Assembly: GCF_036549475.1 (NCBI RefSeq)
Contig: NZ_JAZHLI010000015.1
Span: 21,855-85,854 of the forward strand
Length of the DNA stretch: 64,000 bases
Direction: 5' to 3'
Source: Aurantimonas sp036549475
GTDB lineage: Bacteria > Pseudomonadota > Alphaproteobacteria > Rhizobiales > Rhizobiaceae
The notes under the pieces: generated by a model
Told to the model about the DNA's origin: nothing
What the model saw: the letters and a program-made list of their open reading frames with translations, nothing else
The model's database searches: none
Shown: one piece after another, positions 31,505 to 40,144 of the stretch
Layout of the letters: each line of letters begins with the position of its first letter
Numbering within the stretch: the stretch's first letter is position 1
Translations under genes and position numbers: made by a program

Positions 31505-31840
31505 CGCGATCGTGTCCCAGGGCGTGGTGTAGCTCACGGCTTCGCACGGCGCTTTCCGGCAAGGCCGGGCTGATCAGCGCGCCATTGCTGGCAGGCTGAC
31601 GAGAGGATCATCGCTCAGGGGAGCGACAGATTCCAGTGTCATGTACCTGGCCCGCAGAACCGCCCACTCATCATTTTGCTCGAGCAGCAACTCGCCGACG
31701 AGGCGCTGGATGGCCTCATCGTTGGCGGCGTAGTCGATGTCCANTGTCATGTACCTGGCCCGCAGAACCGCCCACTCATCATTTTGCTCGAGCAGCAACT
31801 CGCCGACGAGGCGCTGGATGGCCTCATCGTTGGCGGCGTA
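31505..31840 (-). mobile_element. IS256-family transposase remnant (C-terminus and right end)
   Basis: Minus-strand frame ends with AIQRLVGELLLEQNDEW and ARYMTLESVAPLSDDP before the stop at 31574, the typical IS256-family transposase C-terminus. Beyond the stop, GAGCTACACCACGCCCTGGG then ACACGATC (minus strand, around 31508-31536) resembles the terminal repeat of rhizobial IS256-type elements. The catalytic DDE core is absent. The copy is doubled in this assembly by the artefact around the N at 31744, so the real remnant is about 108 bases shorter. Confidence 0.65.
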
Positions 31841-31851
31841 GTCGATGTCCA
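31637..31851. repeat. Exact 107-bp direct repeat flanking a single N
   Basis: 31637-31743 and 31745-31851 are identical over all 107 bases, separated only by the ambiguous base at 31744. This is the pattern of two contigs whose overlapping ends were joined with one N instead of being merged. The reading frame is kept (108 = 36 codons), which makes the artefact easy to overlook. Confidence 0.85.
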
Positions 31852-31982
31852 TAACGCTGTCGATCACGGCGCAGGAAGTCGAGGCGGGATCCTTCACCAC
31901 ATAGCTGACGGTGTTGGTGGCCGTATCGAAAAACGCTCTGGACGTCCGGTTTGACGGACATGTCGATGGGATATCCTGTCAT
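31849..31982 (-). pseudogene. N-terminal fragment of an MBL-fold metallohydrolase gene, frameshifted
   Basis: Minus strand from ATG 31982 (after GGGAGAAAGCC) reads MTGYPIDMSVKPDVQ. One extra base then shifts the frame, and FFDTATNTVSYVVKDPAST and CAVIDSVMDIDY continue in the next frame. This is the start of a Blh/ETHE1-like metallo-beta-lactamase-fold protein (compare xxFFDxxTxTxSYVVxDP). The His-rich metal site is missing because the gene is replaced after about 42 codons by the IS256 remnant. Confidence 0.65.
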
Positions 31983-32865
31983 GGCTTTCTCCCTTGCGTA
32001 ACGTGTGTCGCCGCAGCCTGCTCTCCCGGCTGATACTGTATCTTGAACAGGCCAAACCAGTTTCCCCGTTCGCGCAAAAGCGGTGTCACCCGGAACCCGA
32101 ATATCACGCCAGCTAAAGCGCTCTGGGCGCCGCCGCGTTGACACGGGTCAATGTGCTCGGAACGCCTTCTTGGACGTGGTCATCTTCTCGCGAAGTTTGA
32201 CGGGGAGTACGACGTCTGATTCGCGCAGGTGCCTTTGATCAGCTCGGAATACGTTGAAGAATACGTTCGTTATATCGCCGAGCGTAGTGGCCAATTCCCA
32301 GACAGAATGTTGGCGTGAGTCTCGCCGTCTGTGTAGGCGGCAAGAAGGCCGGACATATAGCAGCGCCGGCTAGGTCTGCCGCGCAGAAGTCAAATTCCAC
32401 CAGTGGTAAGGCTGCTTCCTTCATCGGAGAGCGGCCGGGAAAGTTCGCCGCAGAAGTTTATGTCGCCGTTCGTCTTTTTCACTTCAACGGGCAACAGCCG
32501 CGAGCCGGCGCGTGTCTTTGGCCCGATCCTCAAGGCGGCCTTGAAGATGTGCGATGTGGGGAGAGACGCGAATGGCAAGCTTCGTGTCCCAATTGGAAGC
32601 ATGCCGAATTTTCAGTTCCGGAGATCCTTGAGCGAGCGTGGGTTTCGACCCAGCCATCCACCTGTTTCGCACAATGTTTCGACACAGGTGCGCGGAAACC
32701 CTGTGTCGAAACACGAGATTTTTGGGTCGAAACCCCAGGCCGCTGCCCTTCTGACCAACGCGCAACCGCGTCGTCATCGAGTCGCGGAAATTACCAAGCC
32801 GTCCCCACCCCGTCCCCCGCTCACTGGCTACCACATTCCGTATCGTCATAAGTCTTTGATGACGT
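31983..32865. other. Gene-poor interval between the IS remnant and tRNA-Arg
   Basis: About 880 bases of lower GC. Long plus-strand frames here run through the tRNA (ending in PTGFEPVTLRLGI, a known sign of translated tRNA) and are rejected. A short plus frame near 32230-32317 (ISSEYVEEYVRYIAERSGQF) looks protein-like but is only about 30 codons. The interval carries the nested inverted repeat at 32640-32735. Confidence 0.45.
32640..32735. repeat. Nested inverted repeats (GTTTCGAC motif)
   Basis: Outer arms GGGTTTCGACCCA (32640-32652) and TGGGTCGAAACCC (32723-32735) pair perfectly. Inner arms TGTTTCGACACAGG (32675-32688) and CCTGTGTCGAAACA (32700-32713) also pair perfectly. A third pair, CACCTGT (32659-32665) with ACAGGTG (32684-32690), competes with the inner one. 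The structure lies about 130 bases from the 3' end of tRNA-Arg. Confidence 0.8.
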
Positions 32866-32942
32866 TGGTGATCCCGACTGGATTCGAACCAGTGACCCTC
32901 AGATTAGGAATCTGATGCTCTATCCTGCTGAGCTACGGGACC
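32866..32942 (-). tRNA. tRNA-Arg (anticodon CCT)
   Basis: 77-base cloverleaf with encoded CCA. Acceptor arms GGTCCCG / CGGGATC with one G-T pair, D arm after TAGCTCAG, anticodon stem TCAGA/TCTGA with loop TTCCTAA giving CCT, and T arm ACTGG-TTCGAAT-CCAGT. tRNA 3' ends are frequent integration sites; the gene-poor, IS-bearing interval lies on its 3' side. No second copy of the 3' end was found in the window. Confidence 0.95.
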
Positions 32943-33012
32943 CACGCGATGCAACATAGTCGAAGCTGAGGGTATTCGCCAAGCCCGCTGGCGGCGATGA
33001 CCGGGAGTGGCG

Positions 33013-33654
33013 TTAGCGTACGTTCGCATCGCTTTGGGCGAGCAGCAGGGCGGCCCCGCCGCGGAGCGACACCGTGATCGGGCCGAGCGCCTCGTTCGAC
33101 TGGGTGAGAATCGAGTGGAAGGGCAGGTCGACGGCCTCAAGCGGCCATTTCGCCCCCGTGATGGTCAATCCCGAGACGTCCGAGAATTTCAGGATCGAGA
33201 ACTGCGCGCCGGGAACCAGATCGAAGCATCGCCGGTCCGGGCCGAGAGGCCACGCGCGTTCGATGCCGTCGAAGAGCTCCACCTCGATGCCGCGGGCTGC
33301 ATAGCGCAGCGCCAGGATCAGATGGGCAAAGGCGTGATCACTGCGCGGCCCGCCGAGGGCGCCCACGAGAAGCAGCCGGCTTGCGCCGCGTGCCAGTGCC
33401 GCCTCGATGGCGATCTCGCCATCGGTCATCGCCTTGTCGCGGGGGTAGGGTTCGCGCGGCAGGCTGGTCATCTCGATCGCTGGCCGCGGCGGGCTGGAAT
33501 CGAAATCGCCCACCCAGAGTTCCGGCGTCACGCCCAACGCCGCGGCGTGGCGTACGCCGTCATCAGCCGCGATCACCCGCGTGCCGGCGATCGCGATTGC
33601 AAGATCGGGGGTCGGGGCGACATGGCCGGCAAGGAGAACGGAAAAGCGCGACAT
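33013..33654 (-). CDS. thiN: Thiamine diphosphokinase
   Basis: Transfers diphosphate from ATP to thiamine to give TPP. 213 residues. Typical motifs: IAADDGVRHAAALGVTPELWVGDFDS near residues 30-54 (two acidic metal or substrate sites), YPRDKAMTDGEIAIEAAL, and GALGGPRSDHAFAHL. The start is MSRFSVLLAG. It lies divergent to the thiBPQ import operon, which fits salvage of external thiamine followed by activation. Confidence 0.92.
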   Translation of the reverse strand: MSRFSVLLAGHVAPTPDLAIAIAGTRVIAADDGVRHAAALGVTPELWVGDFDSSPPRPAIEMTSLPREPYPRDKAMTDGEIAIEAALARGASRLLLVGALGGPRSDHAFAHLILALRYAARGIEVELFDGIERAWPLGPDRRCFDLVPGAQFSILKFSDVSGLTITGAKWPLEAVDLPFHSILTQSNEALGPITVSLRGGAALLLAQSDANVR

Positions 33655-33879
33655 CGTCGCTCGCCTATAGCATTGCCCGGAAAAGGCCAATTGCCAGCTG
33701 TGAGGCTACCGGACGAAGACGGACGTGGTCGGCAGTCCAGCAGAAGTGGCGCCGTCCCACGCCACGCCGCCAAACTCGGGACAGGACTGGGAGCGAGGTT
33801 TGCGTCCATAGGACTAGTAAAGCCAAGAAAAGCCGGCGCCCTTGCCTGCGGTCGGTGTGCCCTCTAAGTCTGGAATTGC

Positions 33880-33958
33880 TCACACGGGGTGCCTTCGGGC
33901 TGAGAGGCGCAGGCCGACCCGACGAACCTGATCCGGATCATGCCGGCGTAGGGATGCG
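33880..33958 (+). promoter_or_regulatory. TPP riboswitch (THI element) of thiBPQ
   Basis: Conserved THI-box core: ACACGGGGTGCC, GGCTGAGAGG, then ACCTGATCCGGATCATGCCG and GCGTAGGGA. It ends about 60 bases before thiB. Thiamine pyrophosphate binding should lower expression of the transporter. Confidence 0.95.
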
Positions 33959-33993
33959 AGCGTCGGTGGGTGCCACGCGGACGCTTTCGTTTC
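33959..33993 (+). terminator. Candidate expression-platform terminator of the TPP riboswitch
   Basis: AGCGTC (33959-33964) pairs with GACGCT (33980-33985), with an inner GTGG/CCAC helix, followed by TTTCGTTT. It directly follows the aptamer. The stem is short, so translational control is an alternative. Confidence 0.45.
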
Positions 33994-34021
33994 GAAGGCC
34001 GCCGCACCGAAAGGCACCGCA

Positions 34022-35053
34022 ATGGCCAGACTTTCCGATCAATTTGCGCTTGCAGCCTGGGGGCTCATCGCCTGCACTGCCCTGCTTGCGGGGCCGAAGG
34101 TGGCGGACGCCCAAGTCGAAAAGCCGGTGCTCTCCGTCTACACCTATGAGAGCTTCACGCCCGAATGGGGTCCGGGACCGAAGATCGAAGCCGGCTTCGA
34201 GGCGGTGTGTAATTGCGACCTGCGATTTGTCGGCCTCGAGGACGGCGTTGCGATCCTCAACCGGTTGAAGCTGGAAGGACCGTCGACCGAGGCCGATGTC
34301 GTCCTGGGGCTGACCACCGATCTCATTCCCGAGGCCAAGGCGACGGGCCTGTTCTCGCCCAGCGGCGTCGACCTGTCGGCGCTGGATGTCCCGACCGGCT
34401 TTTCGGACGAGGTCTTCGTCCCCTACGACTATTCGTATCTGGCCTTCGTCTACGATACGCAGGCGATCGCCGAGCCGCCGGCGAGCCTTGAGGATCTGGT
34501 CAATGGCGATCCGGAAATGAAGATCGCCATCGAGGATGCTCGCACCTCGACGCCGGGGCTCGGCTTGATGCTGTGGATGAAAAAGCTTTATGGCGACGAG
34601 GCGGCGGCGAAGTGGAAGCAGCTCTCGCGGCGGATCCTGACGGTGACGCCCGGCTGGAGCGAGGCCTATGGCCTGTTCACCAGCGGGGAGGTGCCGATGG
34701 TGCTGAGCTACACGACCTCGCCCGCTTATCACATGATCGAGGAGGGGACGGATCGGTACCAGGCCGCAAGCTTTGCGGAGGGGCAGTATCTGCAGATCGA
34801 GGTGGCTGCGATGCTGGAGAAGACCGACCATCCCGAACTCGCCACGCGCTTCCTGACCTTCATGCTGTCCGCCGACGTGCAGTCGCTGATCCCCACGACC
34901 AACTGGACGCTGCCCGTGCTGGACGGCGTCGAACTTCCGGAAGCCTTCGACCGGCTGGTTCAGGTCGATACGCCGCTGATGATCGATCCGCAAACCGTCG
35001 CGGCCAACCGCCGGGAGTGGACGCGGGAATGGCTCGAGGCCATCGGCCGCTGA
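34022..35053 (+). CDS. thiB: Thiamine ABC transporter, substrate-binding protein
   Basis: Periplasmic thiamine/TPP-binding component, 343 residues, with a signal peptide (FALAAWGLIACTALLAGPKVADAQ). Mature protein starts VLSVYTYESFTPEWGPGPKI, the usual ThiB opening, and later has VPYDYSYLAFVYDTQA and WTLPVLDGVELPEAF. First gene behind the TPP riboswitch; thiP follows after 36 bases. Confidence 0.95.
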   Translation: MARLSDQFALAAWGLIACTALLAGPKVADAQVEKPVLSVYTYESFTPEWGPGPKIEAGFEAVCNCDLRFVGLEDGVAILNRLKLEGPSTEADVVLGLTTDLIPEAKATGLFSPSGVDLSALDVPTGFSDEVFVPYDYSYLAFVYDTQAIAEPPASLEDLVNGDPEMKIAIEDARTSTPGLGLMLWMKKLYGDEAAAKWKQLSRRILTVTPGWSEAYGLFTSGEVPMVLSYTTSPAYHMIEEGTDRYQAASFAEGQYLQIEVAAMLEKTDHPELATRFLTFMLSADVQSLIPTTNWTLPVLDGVELPEAFDRLVQVDTPLMIDPQTVAANRREWTREWLEAIGR

Positions 35054-35089
35054 TGGTCGGGGCGGACGGCACCGCATGATGAGACGAAC

Positions 35090-36715
35090 ATGACCGGCGC
35101 TGCGGACCGTGCCTGGCGGATCGGCCTCGGCCTCGGAGCCGCCACGATCCTCGTCGGCTTTCTGGCTGGCGCCTTCTTCGTTCTTCTCGTAGCGACCGGT
35201 GCGGCGCCCGATTTTCGGACCTTGGCCGGTGATCGCTACCTACTCGGCGTCGTCCTGTTCACCTTGGAGCAGGCGGTGCTTTCCACGCTCCTGTCGGTGG
35301 CAGGTGCCATTCCGCTGGCGCTCGCGCTCCACCGCGCGCGGTTCCCCGGTCGCCGGGCGGTGCTTCGCCTTTTCCTGCTGCCGCAGGCGCTGCCCGTGCT
35401 CGTCGGCGCGCTCGCGATCCTGACGATCTGGGGCCGCAACGGCATCGTATCCGACGCCTTCGTGGCAGTCGGGCTCGCGCGGCTGGATATCTACGGCCTG
35501 TCCGGCATCCTGATCGCCCATGTCTTCTTCAACCTTCCCCTGGCTGCGCGTCTGATGGTAGCGGGCCTTGACCGCGTGCCGGCAGAAAGCTGGAAGCTGG
35601 CCGGGCAACTCTCGCTGAGCCCGCTCGCCACCTTCAAGGTGGTCGAATGGCCTGCCCTGCGCAGTGCTCTGCCGGCGGCGGCCAGCCTGATCTTCATGCT
35701 CTGCGTGACCAGCTTCACCTTGGTCCTCGTACTGGGCGGCGGACCCGGTGCGACGACGCTGGAAGTCGCGATCTACCAGTCGCTGCGCTACGATTTCGAT
35801 CCCGGTCGCGCGATCACCCTGTCACTGACGCAGATTGGCCTGACGGCGATCATCCTGTGGTTCGCGACCCGCCTCGGTGGCGATGTGGCCGCCGGCTTCG
35901 GCCTCGGCGGCCGGGCGCTGCGCTACGACCGCAGGAGCCGCGGCCGCGCAGTCTTCGATGCTGTGATCCTGTTTCTCGGCATTGCCTTCGTCCTGTCGCC
36001 CTTCATCGCGGTGGTGGTCCGCGGCCTGGAAGCGGATCTGGCGCGGCTCCTGGCCGATCCGGCAGTGCATCGCGCGACGCTGACCAGCCTCGTCATCGCC
36101 ATCGCGGCGTCGCTTCTGGCCCTGGTCTTGTCGGTCGCCATCGTCCTGGCGATGGAAGCGTTGCGCGCTGGCCCGTGGGGGGCACGACAGGCGGGGGGCG
36201 AAACGCTGCGAAAGGGGATGGAGACGACAGCAAGCCTGGTGCTCGTCGTGCCACCCATTGTCGTGGGGGCGGGCTGGTTCCTGGCCCTCAGGCAGGTCAC
36301 CGATGTCTTTGCCGCCGCACCCTATGTGGTGGTCGCCACCAACGCGGCGATGGCCGTGCCCTTCGTGGTGCGGATCGTCGGGCCGGCACTGTCAGCGGCG
36401 AACCGCGCGACTGGCCGGCTGGCTGACAGTCTCGGCCTTGCCGGCCTGTCGCGACTGCGTGTGGTGGACTGGCCGGTGCTGCGCGCACCGGTTGCCCTCG
36501 GCTTCGCCTTTGCCCTGGCGATCTCGCTCGGCGATCTCGGCGCCATCGCCCTGTTCGGCAGCCAAGATCTGGTGACATTGCCCTATCTTCTCCTGCAACG
36601 CATGGGCAGCTATCGCACCAGCGATGCCGCGGGGCTGGCGCTCCTCCTCGGTATCCTCTGCTTGTCGCTGATGGCGCTGGCCGAGCGCGGCCTTGCGCGA
36701 AGGAACCGGACATGA
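35090..36715 (+). CDS. thiP: Thiamine ABC transporter, permease
   Basis: 541-residue inner-membrane protein with two fused permease halves and about 12 membrane helices. Each half has an EAA-like loop that contacts the ATPase: AGLDRVPAESWKLAGQLSLS in the first and RLADSLGLAGLSRLRVVDWP in the second. Its TGA overlaps the thiQ ATG (ATGA), indicating translational coupling. Confidence 0.95.
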   Translation: MTGAADRAWRIGLGLGAATILVGFLAGAFFVLLVATGAAPDFRTLAGDRYLLGVVLFTLEQAVLSTLLSVAGAIPLALALHRARFPGRRAVLRLFLLPQALPVLVGALAILTIWGRNGIVSDAFVAVGLARLDIYGLSGILIAHVFFNLPLAARLMVAGLDRVPAESWKLAGQLSLSPLATFKVVEWPALRSALPAAASLIFMLCVTSFTLVLVLGGGPGATTLEVAIYQSLRYDFDPGRAITLSLTQIGLTAIILWFATRLGGDVAAGFGLGGRALRYDRRSRGRAVFDAVILFLGIAFVLSPFIAVVVRGLEADLARLLADPAVHRATLTSLVIAIAASLLALVLSVAIVLAMEALRAGPWGARQAGGETLRKGMETTASLVLVVPPIVVGAGWFLALRQVTDVFAAAPYVVVATNAAMAVPFVVRIVGPALSAANRATGRLADSLGLAGLSRLRVVDWPVLRAPVALGFAFALAISLGDLGAIALFGSQDLVTLPYLLLQRMGSYRTSDAAGLALLLGILCLSLMALAERGLARRNRT

Positions 36716-37446
36716 AGGACGCTCTTGTTTTCGACGATGTCCGCTTCGACCATGGCGACAGCGAGATGCGTTTCGACCTGGCAGTGAAAAGCGGCGAGTG
36801 GCTGGCGGTCATCGGTCCCAGTGGCGCCGGGAAGTCGACGTTGCTCGACCTTGCCGCCGGCTTCGCGGCGCCCTCGGCGGGTCATATCACCATAGCCGGG
36901 CGACCGATGGCCGGCGTTGCCCCCGCAGAACGGCCGCTCAGCATCGTCTTCCAGGACAACAACCTGTTCCCCCAACTCGACGTCTTCCGCAATGTGGCCC
37001 TGGGCATCGCACCGGATCTGCGGCTCACGGCGGCGGATCGACGCCGGGTCGAGGGGGCGCTGGCGGAAGTCGGGCTGGCGGGCTTCGGCAAGCGCCGCCC
37101 GAGCGAGATGTCGGGCGGCGAACGCCAGCGCGTAGCGCTGGCTCGCGTCTTCCTTCGCGACCGTCAATTGCTCCTCCTGGACGAACCCTTCGCTGCTCTG
37201 GGGCCCGCCCTTCGGCGCGAGATGCTGGCAATCCTGACGCAACTGCGGGCGGCCCGCACGCAGCCACCGGCGATCGTCATGGTCACGCACCATCCGGAGG
37301 ACGCAGTCGGCCACGCCGATCGGACGGCGTTTCTCGAAGCGGGGGCAATCGTTGCGATCGGACCGACGCGTACGCTTCTGTCGGGAAGAGCCGATCCGCG
37401 CGTGGCCCGCTATCTCGGCACGCTCCCGCCGGAGCGATCGACCTAA
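36712..37446 (+). CDS. thiQ: Thiamine ABC transporter, ATPase
   Basis: 244 residues. Walker A GPSGAGKST, Q-loop VFQDNNLFPQL, signature MSGGERQRVALAR, Walker B LLLLDEPFAALG and switch His in MVTHHPEDA are all intact. It energises ThiBP import. Last gene of the riboswitch-controlled operon; no clear terminator seen after it. Confidence 0.95.
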   Translation: MKDALVFDDVRFDHGDSEMRFDLAVKSGEWLAVIGPSGAGKSTLLDLAAGFAAPSAGHITIAGRPMAGVAPAERPLSIVFQDNNLFPQLDVFRNVALGIAPDLRLTAADRRRVEGALAEVGLAGFGKRRPSEMSGGERQRVALARVFLRDRQLLLLDEPFAALGPALRREMLAILTQLRAARTQPPAIVMVTHHPEDAVGHADRTAFLEAGAIVAIGPTRTLLSGRADPRVARYLGTLPPERST

Positions 37447-37686
37447 ACCGCAGCGCCTCGTTCGTCGCAAAGCCGTCGCGATCGACGCATTTCCGGCGGA
37501 TTTACCCGATACCGAAAAGGCGAGGGGCAAGAGACAAAGCGGCGGCGCTTTTTCGGAATCTGTTGCTGTTCGATCCTAACTCGTGTGACAGCGGTTCGGG
37601 TAAGCGTTGGTTTGGAAGGCGAAGGGTTGGGGGCGACGATCGCAGCGATGGCAATGAACTCCGGTCCTGATCGTGCGGGACGCCTT

Positions 37687-39177
37687 ATGCGCAGCATGAT
37701 CGGCGGTGCAGCGCTCGTCGCGATGCTGGCAGCCGGCGCCTGCACGTCGATCGAAGAGGGGCTGGACGGTCTTTCGCCTGCCAGCAGCAGCGTGCAGGCC
37801 GGCTATGCGGCGACGCGCCGTCCGATCACTTTTGAGAACGTCCAGCGCAGCGATCCGCAATCGGTGATTGGACGCTCCCAGCATCCCAAGATCCTGGCCG
37901 CCTATGGTGGTGCCTATTCCGATCCAAAGCTGGAGCGCACGCTGGCGACCATTGTCGGCAAGCTGGCGGCGGAAACCGACGATCCGAACCGCGCCTATCG
38001 CATCACCATACTGAATTCGCCCAACGTCAACGCCTTCGCGCTGCCGGGCGGCTACGTTTACATCACCCGCGGCCTCGTGGCGCTGGCCAACGATTCGGCC
38101 GAGGTCGCAGCGGTCATCGGCCACGAGATGGCGCATATCACCGCCAACCACGGCATCGAACGCCAGCAGCGCGAGCAGGCCGCCGAGATCGCCAGTCGCG
38201 TTGTCAGCGAAGTCCTGGCCAGCGAACCGGCCGGCCAGGTGGCGCTCGCCCGCGGCAAGCTGAGCCTTGCGCAGTTCTCGCGTCAGCAGGAACTGCAGGC
38301 CGACGTCCTGGGCATTCGTCACATCGCCAAGGCTGGCTTCGATCCCTTCGCCGCAGCGCGGTTCCTCAAGGCGATGGATTCCTACGCCAAGATTCGCACC
38401 GCCTTCCAGGCCGGCGATCCGGAACTCGACTTCCTCGCCTCGCACCCCTCGGCGCCGCAGCGGATCGATCTCGCCAACCGGCATGCGCGCGAATATGGCC
38501 AGCCAGGGACTGGCACGACCGATCGCGATCGCTACCTGGCGGGCATCGACGGCATGCTGTTCGGCGATTCGGCAGTCGAGGGCTATGTCCGTGAGCAGCG
38601 TTTCTATCATCCAGGCCTCGGCATCACCTTTGAGGTGCCGAAAGGGTTCGTCATCGACAACACCGCCGAAGCGGTTCTGGCCAGCGGTCCGAACGACACC
38701 GCGATTCGTTTCGATGGTGTCGCACTGCCCAAGACAACCGGTCTCGTCGATTACGTCAGTAGCGGCTGGATCGGAGGCCTCGATCCGTCGAGCATCCGGG
38801 CATTCAAGATCGGCAATCTCGACGCAGTTTCGGCCCGGGCCGAGGGCGGGGAATATGTCTTCGACGTGACCGTCGTGCGCGTCGGCGGGCAGGTCTATCG
38901 CTTTCTGACGGCCGTGCAGGCCCGTTCGGCCGGGACGGCGGCCGGTATTGCAGGGAAGGTCGCGGGATCGTTCCGGCTACTGGGCACCGCCGAGAAGGAA
39001 AGCCTAAAGCCGCTGCGCATCCGGATTGTCACCGCTTCGCCCAATGATACGACGGCCTCGCTCGCCGGCCGGATGGTCGGTGTCGACGGCAAGACGGCAA
39101 TGTTCCGGCTACTCAACGACCTGGGTGCCAGCGACACCGTGAACGCGGGTGAGCGCTACAAAATCGTCGCCGAGTGA
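37687..39177 (+). CDS. M48-family zinc metalloprotease lipoprotein (BepA/YfgC-like)
   Basis: 496 residues. The signal MRSMIGGAALVAMLAAGAC ends in a lipobox, so it is a lipoprotein facing the periplasm. The zinc motif HEMAH lies in VIGHEMAHITANHG near residue 144, with the third ligand in ELQADVLG. The C-terminal half is an additional beta-rich part (FDVTVVRVGGQVYRFLTAV). Probably an envelope-quality-control protease by family. ATG 37687 gives a clean signal peptide; ATG 37648 and 37654 are in-frame alternatives. Convergent with rpoH. Confidence 0.88.
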   Translation: MRSMIGGAALVAMLAAGACTSIEEGLDGLSPASSSVQAGYAATRRPITFENVQRSDPQSVIGRSQHPKILAAYGGAYSDPKLERTLATIVGKLAAETDDPNRAYRITILNSPNVNAFALPGGYVYITRGLVALANDSAEVAAVIGHEMAHITANHGIERQQREQAAEIASRVVSEVLASEPAGQVALARGKLSLAQFSRQQELQADVLGIRHIAKAGFDPFAAARFLKAMDSYAKIRTAFQAGDPELDFLASHPSAPQRIDLANRHAREYGQPGTGTTDRDRYLAGIDGMLFGDSAVEGYVREQRFYHPGLGITFEVPKGFVIDNTAEAVLASGPNDTAIRFDGVALPKTTGLVDYVSSGWIGGLDPSSIRAFKIGNLDAVSARAEGGEYVFDVTVVRVGGQVYRFLTAVQARSAGTAAGIAGKVAGSFRLLGTAEKESLKPLRIRIVTASPNDTTASLAGRMVGVDGKTAMFRLLNDLGASDTVNAGERYKIVAE

Positions 39178-39220
39178 CCTTCGCCTGCTCGCCGGGGTGC
39201 GGCGATAATAGCGGACCGAA

Positions 39221-39256
39221 ACGAAAGAGGGCTCCCGACCGGGAGCCCTCTTTCGT
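39221..39256. terminator. Perfect bidirectional terminator
   Basis: 16-bp perfect stem ACGAAAGAGGGCTCCC / GGGAGCCCTCTTTCGT with a GACC loop. It lies between convergent stops of the M48 gene and rpoH and has TTT within the stem end on both strands, so it should stop both. Confidence 0.85.
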
Positions 39257-39274
39257 CAACCTGTCGTCTTGCGA

Positions 39275-40144
39275 TCAACTTACATAGGCACTGCGGTCGG
39301 CATTGGTCTCGAGTAGCGCGGCCCGCAGTTTCTCCAGCGCCCGGGTCTCGATCTGGCGCACACGCTCCTTGGAAATGCCGAGCTTGGTGCCCAGCGCTTC
39401 CAGCGTCGCGCCGTCGTCCTGAAGCCGACGCTCGCGAATGATCTTCAACTCCCGTTCCGAGAGCACGTCGAGGGCGCTATGCAGCCAGGTCACGCGGCGC
39501 TCGTCGTCGATCGACACCGACACCATCTCGTCGGGGAGGGGGGAGTTCGACACGAGGAAATCCTGGCGGTCGGCACTGCCGGACTCGTCTTCCATCAACG
39601 GTGCGTTGAGCGAGGAATCGGGACCTGAAAGGCGGGAGTCCATCAGTGCCACATCGCCTTCCGACACTTTCAGTGCGGTCGCTATTTCCTTGTACATCGC
39701 ACTACCGGTAACGCCGCCATCGGCGCCTTGGCTCAGCCGTGCCCGCAGGCGACGCAGGTTGAAGAAGAGCGCCTTCTGGGCGGAGGAGGTACCGCCGCGA
39801 ACGATCGACCAGTTCCGCAGGATATAATCCTGAATCGAGGCACGGATCCACCAGGTCGCGTAGGTCGAAAAGCGGACTTCTCGTTCGGGTTCGAACCGGG
39901 CCGCGGCTTCCAGAAGCCCGACATGGCCTTCTTGGATAAGGTCGTTCATCGCCAAACCGAAATGGCGGAACTTGGCCGCCATGGATATGACGAGCCGCAT
40001 ATGGGCGGAGGTGATTTTGTGAAGGGCTTCCTGGTCGCGCTTTTCCTTCCAGCGCACCGCCAGTTCGTACTCTTCCTCGCGCTGCAGGTAAGGGGCAGAC
40101 ATGGCCGCACGGATCAACGTACGGCGAGCGGACTGTGACTTCAT
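39275..40144 (-). CDS. rpoH: RNA polymerase sigma-32 factor
   Basis: 289-residue heat-shock-type sigma factor. Region 2 has NDLIQEGHVGLLEAAARFEP and RFSTYATWWIRASIQDYILR. The RpoH box QKALFFNLRR is present, distinguishing it from other sigma-70 proteins. Region 4 has LGTKLGISKERVRQIETRALEKL. Alphaproteobacteria often have two copies; the insert GADGGVTGSAMYKEI and short N-terminus suggest the RpoH2 type, tied to oxidative stress, but that assignment is inference. Confidence 0.93.
   Translation of the reverse strand: MKSQSARRTLIRAAMSAPYLQREEEYELAVRWKEKRDQEALHKITSAHMRLVISMAAKFRHFGLAMNDLIQEGHVGLLEAAARFEPEREVRFSTYATWWIRASIQDYILRNWSIVRGGTSSAQKALFFNLRRLRARLSQGADGGVTGSAMYKEIATALKVSEGDVALMDSRLSGPDSSLNAPLMEDESGSADRQDFLVSNSPLPDEMVSVSIDDERRVTWLHSALDVLSERELKIIRERRLQDDGATLEALGTKLGISKERVRQIETRALEKLRAALLETNADRSAYVS

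Noticed and set aside
32403..32915. 170-codon plus-strand frame ending in PTGFEPVTLRLGI
   Set aside because: Its end is translated from the complement of tRNA-Arg, a well-known false gene; the rest crosses the inverted repeats.
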